Below, piece by piece: positions 1 through 11,964 of a stretch of DNA of 64,000 bases; position 1 is the stretch's first letter; each line of letters begins with the position of its first letter. Below the pieces are notes generated by a model, which saw only the letters and a list, made by a program, of their open reading frames with translations, was not told the DNA's origin and ran no database searches. The stretch is from Teratosphaeria epicoccoides (taxonomy: Eukaryota; Ascomycota; Dothideomycetes; Mycosphaerellales; Teratosphaeriaceae): assembly GCA_021401465.1 (NCBI GenBank), contig JADDMT010000001.1:682001-746000 (forward strand). Reading direction: 5' to 3'. Made by a program: the position numbers and the translations under genes.

Positions 1-191
1 CCGGCCATCAAGGACCAACAGAGACGGGTGCGGGTTGCTCGTTTGATTTGTGATTTACTGGGTTCGAGCTCGTTTTTTGTGAGGGTGCGATCGGAGGTGC
101 TATGGCGTGTGTCTGCGGCATCGTGGACTCCGCCATCTGCGAGGGGTGCTTCTGCCTCGCCGCTGGCGGCCTTCTTCTTGCGGCCAAACAT
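1..191 (-). CDS. N-terminal fragment of an unidentified protein, cut by the window edge
   Basis: Reading leftward from an ATG at 191-189 there is an open frame of 63 codons to the window edge with no stop. The protein begins MFGRKKKAASGEAEAPL, continues through a hydrophilic acidic/Ser/Thr stretch, and turns basic (SQIKRATRTRLCWSL) just before the edge. A basic run followed by hydrophobic residues suggests the start of a first membrane segment, so this may be the cytosolic N-terminus of a membrane protein; that is inference. It is transcribed away from the PLC-like gene starting at 1035, so 192-1034 would be a shared promoter region. Family not recognised. Confidence 0.55.
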   Translation of the reverse strand, partial: MFGRKKKAASGEAEAPLADGGVHDAADTRHSTSDRTLTKNELEPSKSQIKRATRTRLCWSLMA

Positions 192-1034
192 CTTGGAAGA
201 AGGACGAGATGGGCTCTTCGGCCTGCTTGCTGAGGTGGTTGGTTGAGGATCTTCCTGGGGAGAATGTGGAGGTGGGCCTCCAGAGGATCCTCACAAAGCA
301 GGATGGACAGAGATACGGAGGACGGATGCTTGGAGTACGTGAATGGTAGAAAGTGGGCCAAGCCTCAACGTCCAGCCTCGATAGCAACGACATCATGCAG
401 GCCATCGAGGCTGTCGTGGACGTGGTCAACAATGCGCGTCCGGCTGCCGCAGCAGAATCCCATAACGTCACTGCTCGTTGAGGCTCGAGATATGTTTGGA
501 TCGACGCCGGCATTCAATGATGCTGGCGCGAAGCTTAATTCCACATCCTCGTAGATGTTTCAATTTTCCCATGAATGCTCAGCCTGACAGGCCAAGGGTA
601 CGTTGTATACAAGCAATTGACAACGCAGAAAGCTCATGGAATCAATTCAAGCTTCCTGCAGATCTCTGGAACAACCAGAGAGTGCTTGGCCGGGAGATCC
701 GGCATGTTGGGTGGCTCCACTAGCGTTTGTCCCTCAGTCCCGTCAGGAAATTGGGCCCGCAACGAGTCCGAAAACACGTCACTGGTCAAATACAGAGGCC
801 AATGGGGGAAGATTTGGGGGATGACAATCCACGATTACGACCTAACACGTCTAGAGCTGGCAAAGTTGGAGCGCTGACCGGCTTGATGACGAGGTATTTG
901 ATATCCCTTCTAATCATAGGCGGTAGTGCCGAGGTAGTATTCCACCTGCTCTCCTTCATGCCCTTATTGTTCGCGCGTCTTCGGGGCACGCGTTGGTTGT
1001 GTTGAAGGCGCACAGGAACGGAAAGCAGTACGCC
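192..1034. other. Intergenic region between divergent genes
   Basis: No convincing gene. It should hold the promoters of the truncated minus-strand gene and the plus-strand PLC-like gene. No clear TATA box or repeat was recognised. Confidence 0.5.
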
Positions 1035-2456
1035 ATGCTGCTGTCACAATCACTCTGGCTGCTTTGCCTGACGGCGATCAGTGCGAGAGCTGTAGATACG
1101 ACGGACTACGTCTCCGTCACGGGCACATACTCGACGTTGTCGACGGTGCCGACCTCAGATTTCACGGGCTCGCAGTATGTGTACGTTACGGAGACGTCCC
1201 AGTCGACCGTGACGTCGTCTCTGCCAGTCGTCAATGGAACATCCGCAACGACTGCGACCGGGACCGCCTCCTCAGACACTGGCAACGCGCAAAGCACACG
1301 GACGGAGGGTTCGCAAACACAAGTCATCATCGGAGGCTCGACGCCCACAACGACTAGCAATTCCACCGCCTCGTCAACCTCGAGCTCGGCCGCGGCGACC
1401 AACACAGTACCATGCAACAACTATCCCGAGTTCTGCAATAGGAAGTACAGCAACATCACTGAGGTGTGCGCGCATAACTCAGCTTTCGACATCAAGAACA
1501 ATGCCGCAAGTAACCAGCAGCTGTCTGTCACCGACCAACTTGACGACGGTGTGCGAATGCTACAGGGCGAGACTCATTGGGTCAATGATACAGTCTACAA
1601 CTGCCATACAAGTTGCGATCTCTTGAACGCAGGCACATGGCAGTCGGAGCTAGAGACGCTGGTCACATGGCTCGAATCGAACCCCTACAATGTCGTCACA
1701 TTTCTCATCGTCAATAGCGACTTCGTAGATGTCACGAATTACGTTTCAGCTGTGGAGAACTCAGGGCTCATCGACTACGTCTACGAACCCATCTATGTAC
1801 CGCAGCATCGAGACCAATGGCCTACGCTTGGCGAGATGATCCTGTCGGGAAAGCGAGTGGTGCTGTTCATGGACTACAATGCGAATCAGACCGCTGTGCC
1901 TTACATCCTGGACGAGTTCACGCACATCTTCGAGACGCCTTTCTCGCCTACGAACCGCAGCTTCCCATGCACCGAACAACGACCTCCAGGGCTGAACTTG
2001 ACACTTGCAAGGGAGAACTACATGTATCTTGCCAACCACAATCTCAACACTGCCGTCGACCTTTCCGCTTTGACAGGAGGAAGCTCAGATGAAATCATTC
2101 TGATCCCGAACACCGCCGATATCAACGTCACTAACGGCGAATATGATCAGTACAGCCAGCTGGGAGCCATGTCTCTGAACTGCACTGGTAGGTCTCACGC
2201 CTGTAACCTTCCTTTCCAATGCTAACAAGCACACGTAGCCGACTGGGGCCGCCCACCGAACTTCTTGCTGGTGGATTACTACAACATTGGTATTCCGGGA
2301 CCAGGGTCCGTCTTCGAAGTGGCTGCGCAAGCAAACGGTGTTACGTACAATAGGAAGTGCTGTGGTACCACGACCTCCGCCGCGCCTTCATCAGTGCGGA
2401 GCGGCTGGGCTGCTTTGGCTGTGGCGATGATTTCCGCCGTACTTTTGACCTGGTGA
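1035..2456 (+). CDS. GPI-anchored PLC-like phosphodiesterase (TIM-barrel superfamily)
   Basis: Two exons, 1035-2187 and 2239-2456, with a 51-nt intron 2188-2238 (GTAGGT donor, branch GCTAAC, CGTAG acceptor); 456 aa. The first ATG gives a signal peptide (MLLSQSLWLLCLTAISARA). A Thr/Ser-rich linker (residues about 20-135) precedes a PI-PLC-X-like domain with the expected His in VCAHNSAFD, then QGETHW and the CHTSCDLLNAG cluster. The domain ends in a Cys pair (RKCCG) and a C-terminal hydrophobic tail after small residues, which fits a GPI signal. Several N-x-S/T sites are present. Fungal members are secreted or wall-bound; their substrate is not established, so true phospholipase activity should not be assumed. 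The SP + S/T linker + GPI plan argues for the plasma membrane or wall. Confidence 0.85.
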
Positions 2457-2854
2457 CGGTGATACGTTGATGTGTAATGCTATTCCCGATGTTGATAGTT
2501 TGACGCATAGCAGGGCGCTGGCTCGATCATTTCCGCAAGCGACAAGGCTTAGGATATAACGGCAAAAGTTGTGCATGTATGATAGATCCCAACGAATTCC
2601 TTTGTCAAGAAAAAGTTGTCATCCAGCTTATTGAGTAATGCGACTGACAAGGCGGCACCGATCGATCTGACCTTTCAGGTATACGATGAGCACGTGGCAA
2701 CTGGCACTAGACAGCGCGTTTCTGCAAGTGCTTCCCCTTTCGCGTGCTTAACTTTTCTACGTGTATGTCACTTCACGGTATCTTTGGTGTGTCTCTTCGC
2801 CTCACTGGCAGGCGCTTAATATTGGCACGATATCATCGACTCTTATCATCGGGT
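2457..2854. other. Short intergenic region, PLC-like gene to PNKP
   Basis: 3' region of the phosphodiesterase gene and promoter/5' UTR of the kinase-phosphatase gene. An in-frame open stretch begins at 2744 but has no ATG before 2855, so it was treated as leader. Confidence 0.5.
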
Positions 2855-4353
2855 ATGCCGCCGCCTTCTCTCAAGCGTGTCACTTCAACAGACAGAGACA
2901 TCTCGCCGCCAGCAGCCAAGCGAAGAATTGTCACGAAAACTACGACCAGCGCTGCTGTCAACAATTTCTTCAAACCAGTGTCGCAGAAGGAGCCTGCAAG
3001 AATTGCCTTTCACACAGTCCAGGAATCTCTGCTCATCGCAAGGCGCTCAGATGCACTAACTACCGAGCGTCCACGGCCTGTCAAGGTCGCCGCATTCGAT
3101 TTTGATGATACCATCATTGCCACCAAATCTGGGAACAAGTTCGCGCGAGGTGCCGACGACTGGAAATGGTGGCACCCGAGTGTGCCAGCGAAGCTCAGAG
3201 AGCTCCAGAGTGATGGATACTGCATAGTCATCATTAGCAACCAGGCGGCTGTCAGCCTCAAGTCTGATGGTAAGACTGCCAAAGGAGACATGAAAAGTCT
3301 CAATAACATCAAGGCTAAGGTCATGGCTGTCTTCAATGCCCTGGATTTGCCCGTCAGTCTCTATGCTGCCACCACCCATGACATGTATCGGAAGCCAAGG
3401 ACAGGCATGTGGGAACAGCTTCTCCAGGACTACAGCCTCGGCGAGCATGGCAGCATCGATCATGCGCGATGTATTTTCGTAGGTGATGCCGCTGGGCGTG
3501 AAGGGGACAAAGCAGCCGGTATCAAAAAGGATCACTCCAGCTCAGACCGCGACTTTGCAGCGAATGTAGCCATTCAGTTCCACACTCCAGAGGAGTTCTT
3601 CCTCGGCGAAGCTGTCAAGCCATTTGTGCGTGGGCTCGAGCCTGCAGCTTACATTGATGTGCCCGTAACCTCGGTAACAGACAAGACACCAATCCTGTTC
3701 ACCAAGAAGCACGATACGGAATTCGTGCTGCTTTGTGGATCTCCCGGAGCCGGGAAGTCCACCTTCTTTTGGAGAACGATGAAACCTCTGGGCTATGAGA
3801 GAGTGAATCAGGATACTTTGAAGTCACGCGACAAATGCATGAAAGTGGCCACGGAATTCGTGGTGGATGGGACCCCTGTGGTGGTTGACAACACCAATGC
3901 AGACATTGAGACTCGCGCAGCATGGATAAAGTTGGCGAATAGGCTGAAGATTCCCATCCGCCTGGTGCACTTCACAGCATCCGCGAAGCTGTGCGAGCAC
4001 AATGATACTGTACGAGCTCTTTCGGGCGACCTGGTATGTGTGGAAGCAGTGCAAAGTAGACGAGGGGCCGAGCTTGACGAGCGGTGACTGATCCATTGGA
4101 GCGGCAGATGAACCCAGAACAGAGAACAATACTGCCAAGAATGGCATTCACCGGCTTTTCATCTAGGTATCGCGAGCCTAAACTGGAAGAAGGATATGAG
4201 GACATAACCAAGGTTGACTTTCAGGTATGATGCTCGTGGTATCAGATTGACTCTGGCAGAAGCTTTTCTTGTCACCAGGGATGCTGACAACGCGTGAAGT
4301 TTCAGGGCTCCGACGAGCAGAAGGCGGTCTGGAAGCGCTATTGGATATCGTGA
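2855..4353 (+). CDS. pnk1: Bifunctional polynucleotide 3'-phosphatase / 5'-kinase (PNKP)
   Basis: Three exons: 2855-4033, 4108-4224 and 4306-4353 (introns 74 and 81 nt); 447 aa. It repairs DNA ends by removing 3'-phosphates and phosphorylating 5'-OH ends before ligation, in the nucleus. The HAD phosphatase domain carries the DxDxT nucleophile motif FDFDDT (Asp82/Asp84) and the later GDAAGREGD motif; the kinase domain has the P-loop GSPGAGKST near residue 295. The last exons encode the conserved tail FTGFSSRYREPKLEEGY and a final KRYWIS, which confirms both introns. There is no FHA domain: a short basic N-terminus (KRRIVTK) takes its place, as in fission yeast Pnk1. The N-terminal AAVNNFFKP resembles a degenerate PIP box but lacks the Gln. 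The first ATG in frame was used. Confidence 0.95.
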
Positions 4354-6864
4354 CCACCTGAAGAATATTGAGTCGCGCAATTCGCTGTACATTGTCGTAC
4401 ATATCTTGCGACACTCGTTGCTGTGACGGAGCAGGTGCTCCGATGAAGCAACTATCATGACACTTATGAAAGTAGTGGCAGTGCTTATGTGTAAGTCTGG
4501 ATCGTTGAGTGATCGACACTGCGGTGTTGTGCTTGCGCCGCTTGTGTCAGTCCTCTAATATCGGAAATAGCATTGCCATGTGGCCGTCGACCAGAGATCC
4601 AGATCTGAGCTTTGACGAGAAGGCAAGTGAACGTCTGCTATCAGACACCTCCCTCATCGGGAATGTTTTGGTATCCACACAACCACGCTCAAACACGCGT
4701 TTCCCAGCCATATTGTATTAGACCCTGGTCTTGCAGCAAGGATATTTCACCATTGCGACAAGGAGTTTTTCACGTCTCGCCAAAGTGCGAAATTGCGGCT
4801 CCACGAAAGTCAATGACATGTGCCAGATACCAGGGTACTACTTAGGTCTGGTTACGTGTTAGGTCTGTGTGCCAAAAGATCTGTCAATATTTGCACAGCA
4901 GGTTCCATCTCCTCCAGGCTTCATCGGCCGTGACAAGGGCGCAATTTGCGCATCATCAACAGCATGAATATCCGGACCAGTCACCAGTGCGCGATCGTTG
5001 GCGTGCGCACCGCGAGTCCAGGACCGTGGTTGGAAGCGGGTTGCCAGCCCATGCCTGCTGGCCACGTTTTTTCAGGCGAGCGGAGTGCAGTCTGCAGCAT
5101 GCAGTTCAGCTGGACAGAACCATGTTGCGATCAAACGGGACTCTCACATAATCGTCTGCGCGGGTTGCCGTTTGTTCGTTTGTCTGTAACCGGGTCGTCA
5201 GCACCAAGTCGGCTGCCGAGAACGTCTCTGGCAGCACGACGTAGCCATCCGTCTGTTGGCTCGCATCGCAGGCTGTGATGTCTGTCTTCACAGCTAGATC
5301 CAACCCCTGCTCCACTCTGCTGGCCAGAAATCTGTTGGTCTCGCTTGCCTTACATGTCTGTTTGCATCCCTGTCACACCTCGCTCCACATATGTACCGCC
5401 TGGTCTCTGCTGTAGCCTGTGAAAGATGCACGTTGAGAAATCCCACATCTCGTGCTCTCGTCATCATTCTGTTGATTCTCCCCCATATGGGGAGTGCATC
5501 CAAGCACAATGACAACTCGTGCGGATGGAACAATGAGACAGAAGTAGCGCTTGCACTGTTGCGGTCACAATGCATTCTTTCTGTGGCTGCATCCTGCAGC
5601 GTCTGCTGTGTTACACCACTGAGCACACTTCAGTCCCCGGGCACGGCCGGCCGACCCTCGCCCAGAATCCTGGGTCTAGACTCCCCGGATCATAGACGTC
5701 TTGTGGAGTAGATTTATTCGCCTGACAGGGCTTCAAGCGCCGGACCTCCGGTCATACGACAGCTCATACTGCGAGGTACCGTAGGCTGGGTAGGGCCGAT
5801 CCAGCGCTCTGCTGATTTAGTATCACCGAGAAGTTGCACAGCCTCTGTTACATGTATATGTCCCAAGGCTGAGCAACTGACCAATCGTCAAAGCTGACCA
5901 TCTCGTCGTTCCGCGCCGGAGCTGTTGCTGCATGACCGTTCCGGCAACGGCAACGGCTAATACATAACGCGGGCTGTGAACTGATATCGCAACGTCATTA
6001 CCAGTGCTATCACCCTAACCCTGGCGCATTTCTGCTTAGCCACAGAGCCTCGGTCCAATGATGGCCATGCAGGCCCGGCACTTCGCTACCGAGCTCTCCC
6101 GCCGCATATGCGATGCAGGCAACGGTGCAGGTGTCGCAAAAGCTTTCCAGCACCTCTTTGCCTGGTGACGGCAGGTTTCCTCTCCTGCGTCATAACCACG
6201 GCAGCAGAGCAAGGTTCGGCATCCCTCTGATTCGTCGGCGAGAGGGAGGCTGCAAACAGATATTGGTTGGGCCGGCGGTGCATGTACTGCGCTCGCTAAG
6301 AAATGATCCTGGTCTTGTAACCTTAATGGATGGGGGACGGGCGCGAGGGCGAAAGTTGATGCACATGACCAACCCATTATTTTGGCCGCCGGAAATCTCT
6401 CGCTGTGCCAAGTCAGTGGAGCCGTTCTGACTTTTTTTCCTGACTTTTGTTCCTGAATCCCCGCTAGGAGGTAACCTTGGGATCGTTCGCTGCGCCGGTT
6501 TTTAGCGCGGGTCGGGAGCTTAAGGTACTGACAGGACTGTGCCTGCTGAGACACCTTCTTTTCCTCTGCCCACCCGCCAGACTCTTCCCGCACATTGACA
6601 GGTCTGCTGTTGCTGCAAGCTACGTCTTCCCTCCTCCCGGCCATTCACGGACGCCCCAGCAGAGTGTGCGCCTGTCATAACCAACGGCTGCTGTCCAGCG
6701 CCGCGGACGGTGCCAACACATCAGCTGGGCCTTGCACCTGCGTGGCTCCCAAAACAGTCCAGGTCTCAAGCCACATGATACGATACAGAAGCGCGTGCAG
6801 AATCTCGGGCCTGAAGATGTGCCGTGGGCTTCAGTAGCAATTGCGCCGCGCGACAGCTTCTTGG
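4354..6864. other. 2.5-kb region without a supported gene
   Basis: Only short overlapping open frames, none with a recognisable domain or splice-connected extension. The part from about 6400 is pyrimidine-rich and probably includes promoter and leader of the gene at 6865. No tRNA-like or repeat structure was recognised. Confidence 0.5.
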
Positions 6865-8530
6865 ATGTACAACATGACCCGGTTGCGCTCCCTTTCCATG
6901 CCCCGAATTCATTCAAGATCAGCACAGGACGATAGCATGGCGGCAAGGACTGAAGTCAAAGCCTCGGGCCATTCGCGCGACTCATCTGAGACGTCGAGCG
7001 CATCGGCGCCGACAACGCCTACATTTTCGACCACAGGCCGCAGCAGCCACAGCCGCTGCCCAAGCTCTACTTCTTCCCTGGTGTCTGTGCCTGATGCCCC
7101 GGCCAACGTCAACAAGAGTGCACTGGACGATCTGGTAGAGGACCCTGCCGAGCGCGAAGATTCATTTGACCTGGCCCTCACCAGCAGCCGGGATGAACCG
7201 CTGTGTATTTGTAAGATAACTTCTCCCCGTGTGTTGTAGCTGTGACTAATAGCCACCAGGCGATGATGCTCGTTGTGAGCACAGACGTACTGTGGTGATG
7301 CCTGGAAATTGGCAATTGCCTTCTCCTACTACTGCTGAGTGGAGTCCTGGCGATGATTCCGTCAGTGACTTGAACTCTGAACGCTCGTCCAAGCGCCGGC
7401 GCTCGGGTGAATTTTCTTCGACTGAGAGTTTCTCTGCGCGCCTGAGCAGAAGGCTGCCCACGGCGTCGAAGCGATGGAAGGATGTTAAACCAACGACTTC
7501 AATCACCAAGACCACTGTCCGGAGTGCGCCGCCTTCACGGTCCTCGTCGCTACGGCTATCATCTTTCAGGCGCTCCGTGACAACTCACGTTGAGTCTGCG
7601 GTATCCATCACGTGTACTCCACCCTACTCACCAGTTGATAGTCAGTCAAGTGACAAGGCCTTGACCCGACCGAGAACTTTTTCGAGGCCTCAGAAACCTC
7701 TGGACATCAAAATACCCGACTGTCGTGATGGGCCAATCGATCCACAAGAATTGTCAACCACGCCCTTGCTGCCGCCTTTGGTAGACGACCATCGCGTCAA
7801 ATCTCGCGAGGCATTCTCGCCACTGCAGTCTCCTAGCGTTGCAGGCCCCAGCACTACGGCTTCCATCATCGGCACACCCAACTTAGGTCCATCTACCGCA
7901 GGAATACCCACTCCACCTCTGTCCTCGCAACCGTCCATCGCGTCATTTCATCCTGGACACGCACCTTCGCATCCTGCTTCCGACATCCCGGCGATGAACA
8001 TTTCGCATGTTCAAGATCCTTGGGCACTTAAGCTGGGCCACGCAAATTTCCATATCGAGCCTGAACCTTACTTCCCGGAAACATCAACCCTCCAGGCGAG
8101 CGAGCGACTGCTGGATGACTGGGCCAATGCCCGTTCGCAATATTCGCGCCAAGCGGACCATGTCAGCGAGAACTATGGCCCGACCTCGCAGATTTACAAA
8201 GACACCGAGGCCAAGTGGGCGGAGATTGACGCGCAATGGCGAGCATATCACGATCGCGTCAAAGCGGAAGCTGAAGCCAACGGTGAGGTCGAAAAGATCC
8301 AACGCACCTTGGCACGGGATACAAAGTCGACATCCAGACTGCCCCTGCCTACTCTCAGCGACCCGGATCAACCTTCCAAGTTCCCCAAGATCGACGATTC
8401 TGATATCGTAGGTCCCATGGTCCAGTACGAGGTGCAAAGGAAACGAACGACGAGCTCAGCCAAGCTCAAGCCCACTCTTCTCAAGATATTCACCGACCCG
8501 GCATCGCTTCTGGGCATCATGCGCAAGTGA
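6865..8530 (+). CDS. Ser/Pro-rich hypothetical protein
   Basis: Two exons, 6865-7210 and 7260-8530, joined over a 49-nt intron (GTAAGA donor, CACCAG acceptor); 538 aa. The junction recreates PLCICDDARCEHRRTVV, a short Cys/His-containing patch (C-x-C-x4-C-x-H) that could bind metal, though no named finger is recognised. The rest is low complexity, rich in Ser, Pro and Thr, with a basic KRRRSG stretch and one more ordered region near residues 370-470 (YHDRVKAEAEANGEVEKIQ, helical) followed by a Lys-rich C-terminus. Alternative starts exist at 6874, 6898 and 6937. The composition suggests a disordered, perhaps nuclear, regulatory protein; function unknown. Confidence 0.7.
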
Positions 8531-9369
8531 GCGTATGCAATTCTCTTCGGGCATAGCATGTGTAAATATGACACGAGGACAACGACAAGAACGACCTTAT
8601 GACTGGATCATATTCTGCCAGTCTTGGAACGTCGCGTTTGAGAGTCCACTGCGAGGCATCTCCGCGAGTTCTTGGCCAATTCTGGAATTATTCTTCTGTT
8701 TCAATTGGTGTATGAACAATATCAACCTAGCTTGTACGCGCGCCGCTGGGGTTTAGACAGGCATTGAAAAGCAAAGCTGGGACCGATGGAGTGGAGTTCA
8801 GGTTGGGACGGGATCGCGAAAAGGTCTGGATGGGAGAACGGAGGAGACATGGTGGTGCAATGTATAGACGGACAGCTTCGCTGTTGACGGAACGAGATGG
8901 GAGGTAGTCTTTATGAGATACCCGGTGAAAGTGCAGCAATGCGGCAAAGAAAACATGCTCAGGACAAAATGCGTATTGCGCATGATTGCGCGCTGACGCT
9001 CACCAGGCTCTCTGCGTTGAGCTTGGCAGCGTTGATGTTTGCTACTCACCAGTAGCAGCAGTATTGTTAATGAACACAATTGAACATCAACCCGTTTCAC
9101 TTTACCGCAAGGAGGGCCATCATGGCCGTCCTTGCGATTAAGCTGTCTGTTGAGGATGTGACATTGGCTACTTCCTGAAAGGCGACGTGGACTTTGTCAG
9201 AACCATGGTACTTCTTCGGCATCAGCCGGCGTGGATGCACGTGGGCGCCAGGACAAATATGGCTCATCAACCAAGGTTCTATGTTCTTTGGTAACGATCT
9301 AGAACGTTTCGCAAACTATCAGCCGCTGTTGTACCGTATACCGTTCGAACAAATTGCGCTAATTCCGCC
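8531..9369. other. Intergenic region
   Basis: No gene supported. It contains the 3' region of the Ser/Pro-rich gene and that of the minus-strand pseudogene ending at 9370. Confidence 0.45.
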
Positions 9370-10361
9370 TCAGACAGTCTGTCGTTCTTTGTCTGCGGGC
9401 AGGTCCTCAACGAACATACTACCACTACGACTGCGTCCGCTACGGTAACTCGGTGGCCTGCTCTCCGCCGCTGAGCCAATCTCGCTGACGATGGAGTCCA
9501 AAACGTTGTCGTTGGTCGGAACGTCCGGAGTGCAGCTTCGGCTGATGCTGGATACGCCTGTGTATTCATAGGTCTGATCGTAGGAGTGTACCGGACCACA
9601 GGATCTTGTCGCCTCCTCATGCTAGTCGCGATTGGCAAGGAGAGCGATGGCCATGGAGGTGAAGTAGCTATCATCGAAGGTTAGTGAACCACGCCATGCC
9701 TTGAAGCCAGGATGACTTACAGAAGGATCATGCCGGCAGCAAGCCATGGCAGAACCCAAGCAAGGGTTGCTCCTCTTCCTTGCAATGTCGTGACTCTAGA
9801 AAAGAAAGCGTCGTAGGAAGGCCAACCTGTGAATGCGAATGGACAGTACTGTCCTGTGCTCTGTTGGGAGTCGATAATATTGATCCATGTGCACGAAGCC
9901 TCCAGGCTCATTTGCACAATCCAGAATAGGCATCCATATGCAGCCGAGCAAAAGAAAACCAATGGCCGCAGATTGTTCGTGCGCCAGTATGTGATGGTTT
10001 CATATATGCTGAAAGCTGCCAGGACGAGTGGAGTTGTGCAGTAGAATAGGAATATCTTGCTAAGCGAGCATCAGCAGACACATTGCAAGCAGAATGACTT
10101 CGAGTCTTGGACGCACGCTCTGTGGCCAGCAACACTGCCGCTGTCATACCAGTCACTGGGTCGTCTCATTCCGGAGTCTGCCCATGTGTAGTCCAATGTT
10201 GCAGCAAGCACGATGCCGAGGATGATGAGTACCACATTGGATACTACGGTGCCAACAAGCACTGCTCACAGTGCTTGTCGGTATTTGCTGTGCTGCTCAG
10301 CTCCCTCCACTTTGGCTCCGCGGTCCATACGGACGCGGTGCTTCAATGAGACTTCGACCAT
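9370..10361 (-). pseudogene. Four-TM membrane protein gene with two in-frame stops
   Basis: Minus strand, three exons in one consistent frame: 10361-10150, 10059-9721 and 9667-9370. Introns of 90 and 53 nt keep good donors (GTATGA, GTAAGT), a CTAAC branch and TAG acceptors. The product would be about 282 aa: a charged N-terminus (MVEVSLKHRVRMDRGAK), TM1 VLVGTVVSNVVLIILGIVLA, TM2 KIFLFYCTTPLVLAAF, TM3 VFFCSAAYGCLFWIVQM, TM4 ATLAWVLPWLAAGMILL, then a cytosolic Ser-rich tail. TGA at 10268-10266 interrupts just before TM1; TAG at 9624-9622 falls right after TM4 (LLANRD-stop-HEEATRS). The frame then stays open for 83 more codons, ending in plausible protein (SRPPSYRSGRSRSGS, FVEDLPADKE). Intact splice sites plus two stops point to recent inactivation. 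Family not recognised; upstream exons may exist. Confidence 0.65.
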
Positions 10362-10789
10362 GTCGCCAAGAGCCTTGTCGCCAAGAGTACTGCGTGGTAT
10401 CAATGTGAATAAAGGTAGTGACACGTCTGTATGTCAGCAACACAGCAGCTGTAAGAAGGTCTGGGAAATCAAAGGCGGGTGATACGTGTTTAGTAGCAGG
10501 TGTTACTCAGTCATTGTCATACTTAGCCTGTACCATTGAGAGCAGACGCTGCCATCACGCGCGAGGCATTGTTGGTATCTTGCTATTCGCAGCATCGAAG
10601 GATGAGGCTAGAAGCTTGAAACGGCGAAGATTCCTACAGAAAGGGCAGAAGAGTGGTCCAAAGTTCCTGTCTGCATGACCTGGACAGTTGTGAAACGAGA
10701 ATAGGTGTCGTTGTGGCTTGGCTTCGAAAGTTGGTTGGACCGAGGTCCAACTTGCCTTTCACTCACCTGTTGGCATGGACCAACATCAC

Positions 10790-11500
10790 TAACACTGCAT
10801 CTTTGCTGCATCTTGGACGAATTTGAGAATCGACCGCACGACGTCAGGTTCGAGACCGTGGGTGCTTGAACGCCGCGTCCGGAAAAGTGAGGGGGTCTCC
10901 TTTGATGTCGCTATCCTTCTGCAATGCTCTTTCTGTTGTGGGAAACGCTGTGCAGCAAAGGACACAAGCATGGGCAGTCGTGCGTCGTGCCAGGTGCATG
11001 ATATGCAGCTAGTAGACGTTGGAATGCATTTGTGCTCAGTCTACCTTCTAGCCCGTGAGGCTTCTGCAGAAGGCACGACATAGACGTTGAAGGTACCCAC
11101 GTTTGTTTGGTCCATCGCAGCAATCCGGGCAAACCATGAGGCGAGCCGGTTGAAGTGCAGGTTGCATCAACAGCCTGGAGAGATGTCAATCACCGTTGGA
11201 CCGAGAGCGGTGGGAGGTGCAAAGCTGCGGCGACTTCGTCCAGATCACCTCTGTGTGAAAGGAGCTGAGAAGCACTCCTGAACGTCCATATATCCGTCAC
11301 CATTGTCCGCTTCGCATGCGATTTTCGACACTGACCGGCTGGTAGGCCGTATTGCTTTCTTCGGGCAGCATTCGACGATCTGAGATCCATACACTGGCTT
11401 CAGCAACCAGATTGAATATTGAAGCAGTGATGTCGAGCACTGTGGTATGACCTCGATTGCCATGCACAAGGTCTCTTGTCAGCTACAAGCCGTCGCAGGA
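10790..11500 (-). pseudogene. Coding-like relic, minus strand
   Basis: Several minus-strand stretches read like real protein but cannot be joined into one open frame. One runs about 11481-11300 (HGNRGHTTVLDITASIF, then ASVWISDRRMLPEES). It has a possible donor GTCAGT and an acceptor 58 nt further on. A second lies at about 11250-11045 (LHFNRLASWFARIAAMDQ, then TNVGTFNVYVVPSAEA) with an in-frame TGA just upstream. A third is at about 10900-10800. It may be one decayed multi-exon gene or an intact gene whose exons I could not resolve. No family recognised. Confidence 0.3.
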
Positions 11501-11964
11501 CAGCTAATGTAGCCGTTCTGGGCTGCTGGTGGCGTACGATATGCCTTGGACTTTCGACCTGACGATTGTGGTGCACCACAGCCGTCGTTCGCTTCCAGTG
11601 CCAGCAAATTTCAAGCACGAGACTAGAATACGGGTGTATTCCACAGTAATGAGTTTTATGGCAGCCATTCAGAATCAGCTGACGAGTCAAGTGCGTACGA
11701 ATCAGCAAAGCCGTCCACATCCATCTCTTGCATGCAAGCGAAACCTTTTGCTGAATGCTACTCCTGACTCAAGACCGTAACGTCGCCCTACCAAGTTCCA
11801 AGCAAGTCCGACATAAAGGCTTCTCACTCCCCTCACCCTTTCGAAAGACCTTTCGCACACATACGCGACCAACTCAGTCCCGTCACCAAACCACCCACGA
11901 CCAATCAGCTCAATTGACGCCAGCGCCGCCCTTAGATTGCCTTGCGCTAGTCGACACACCCAGA

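Noticed and set aside
10840..10855. GGTTCGAGACC, resembling a tRNA B box
   Set aside because: No matching A box, acceptor stem or cloverleaf around it.
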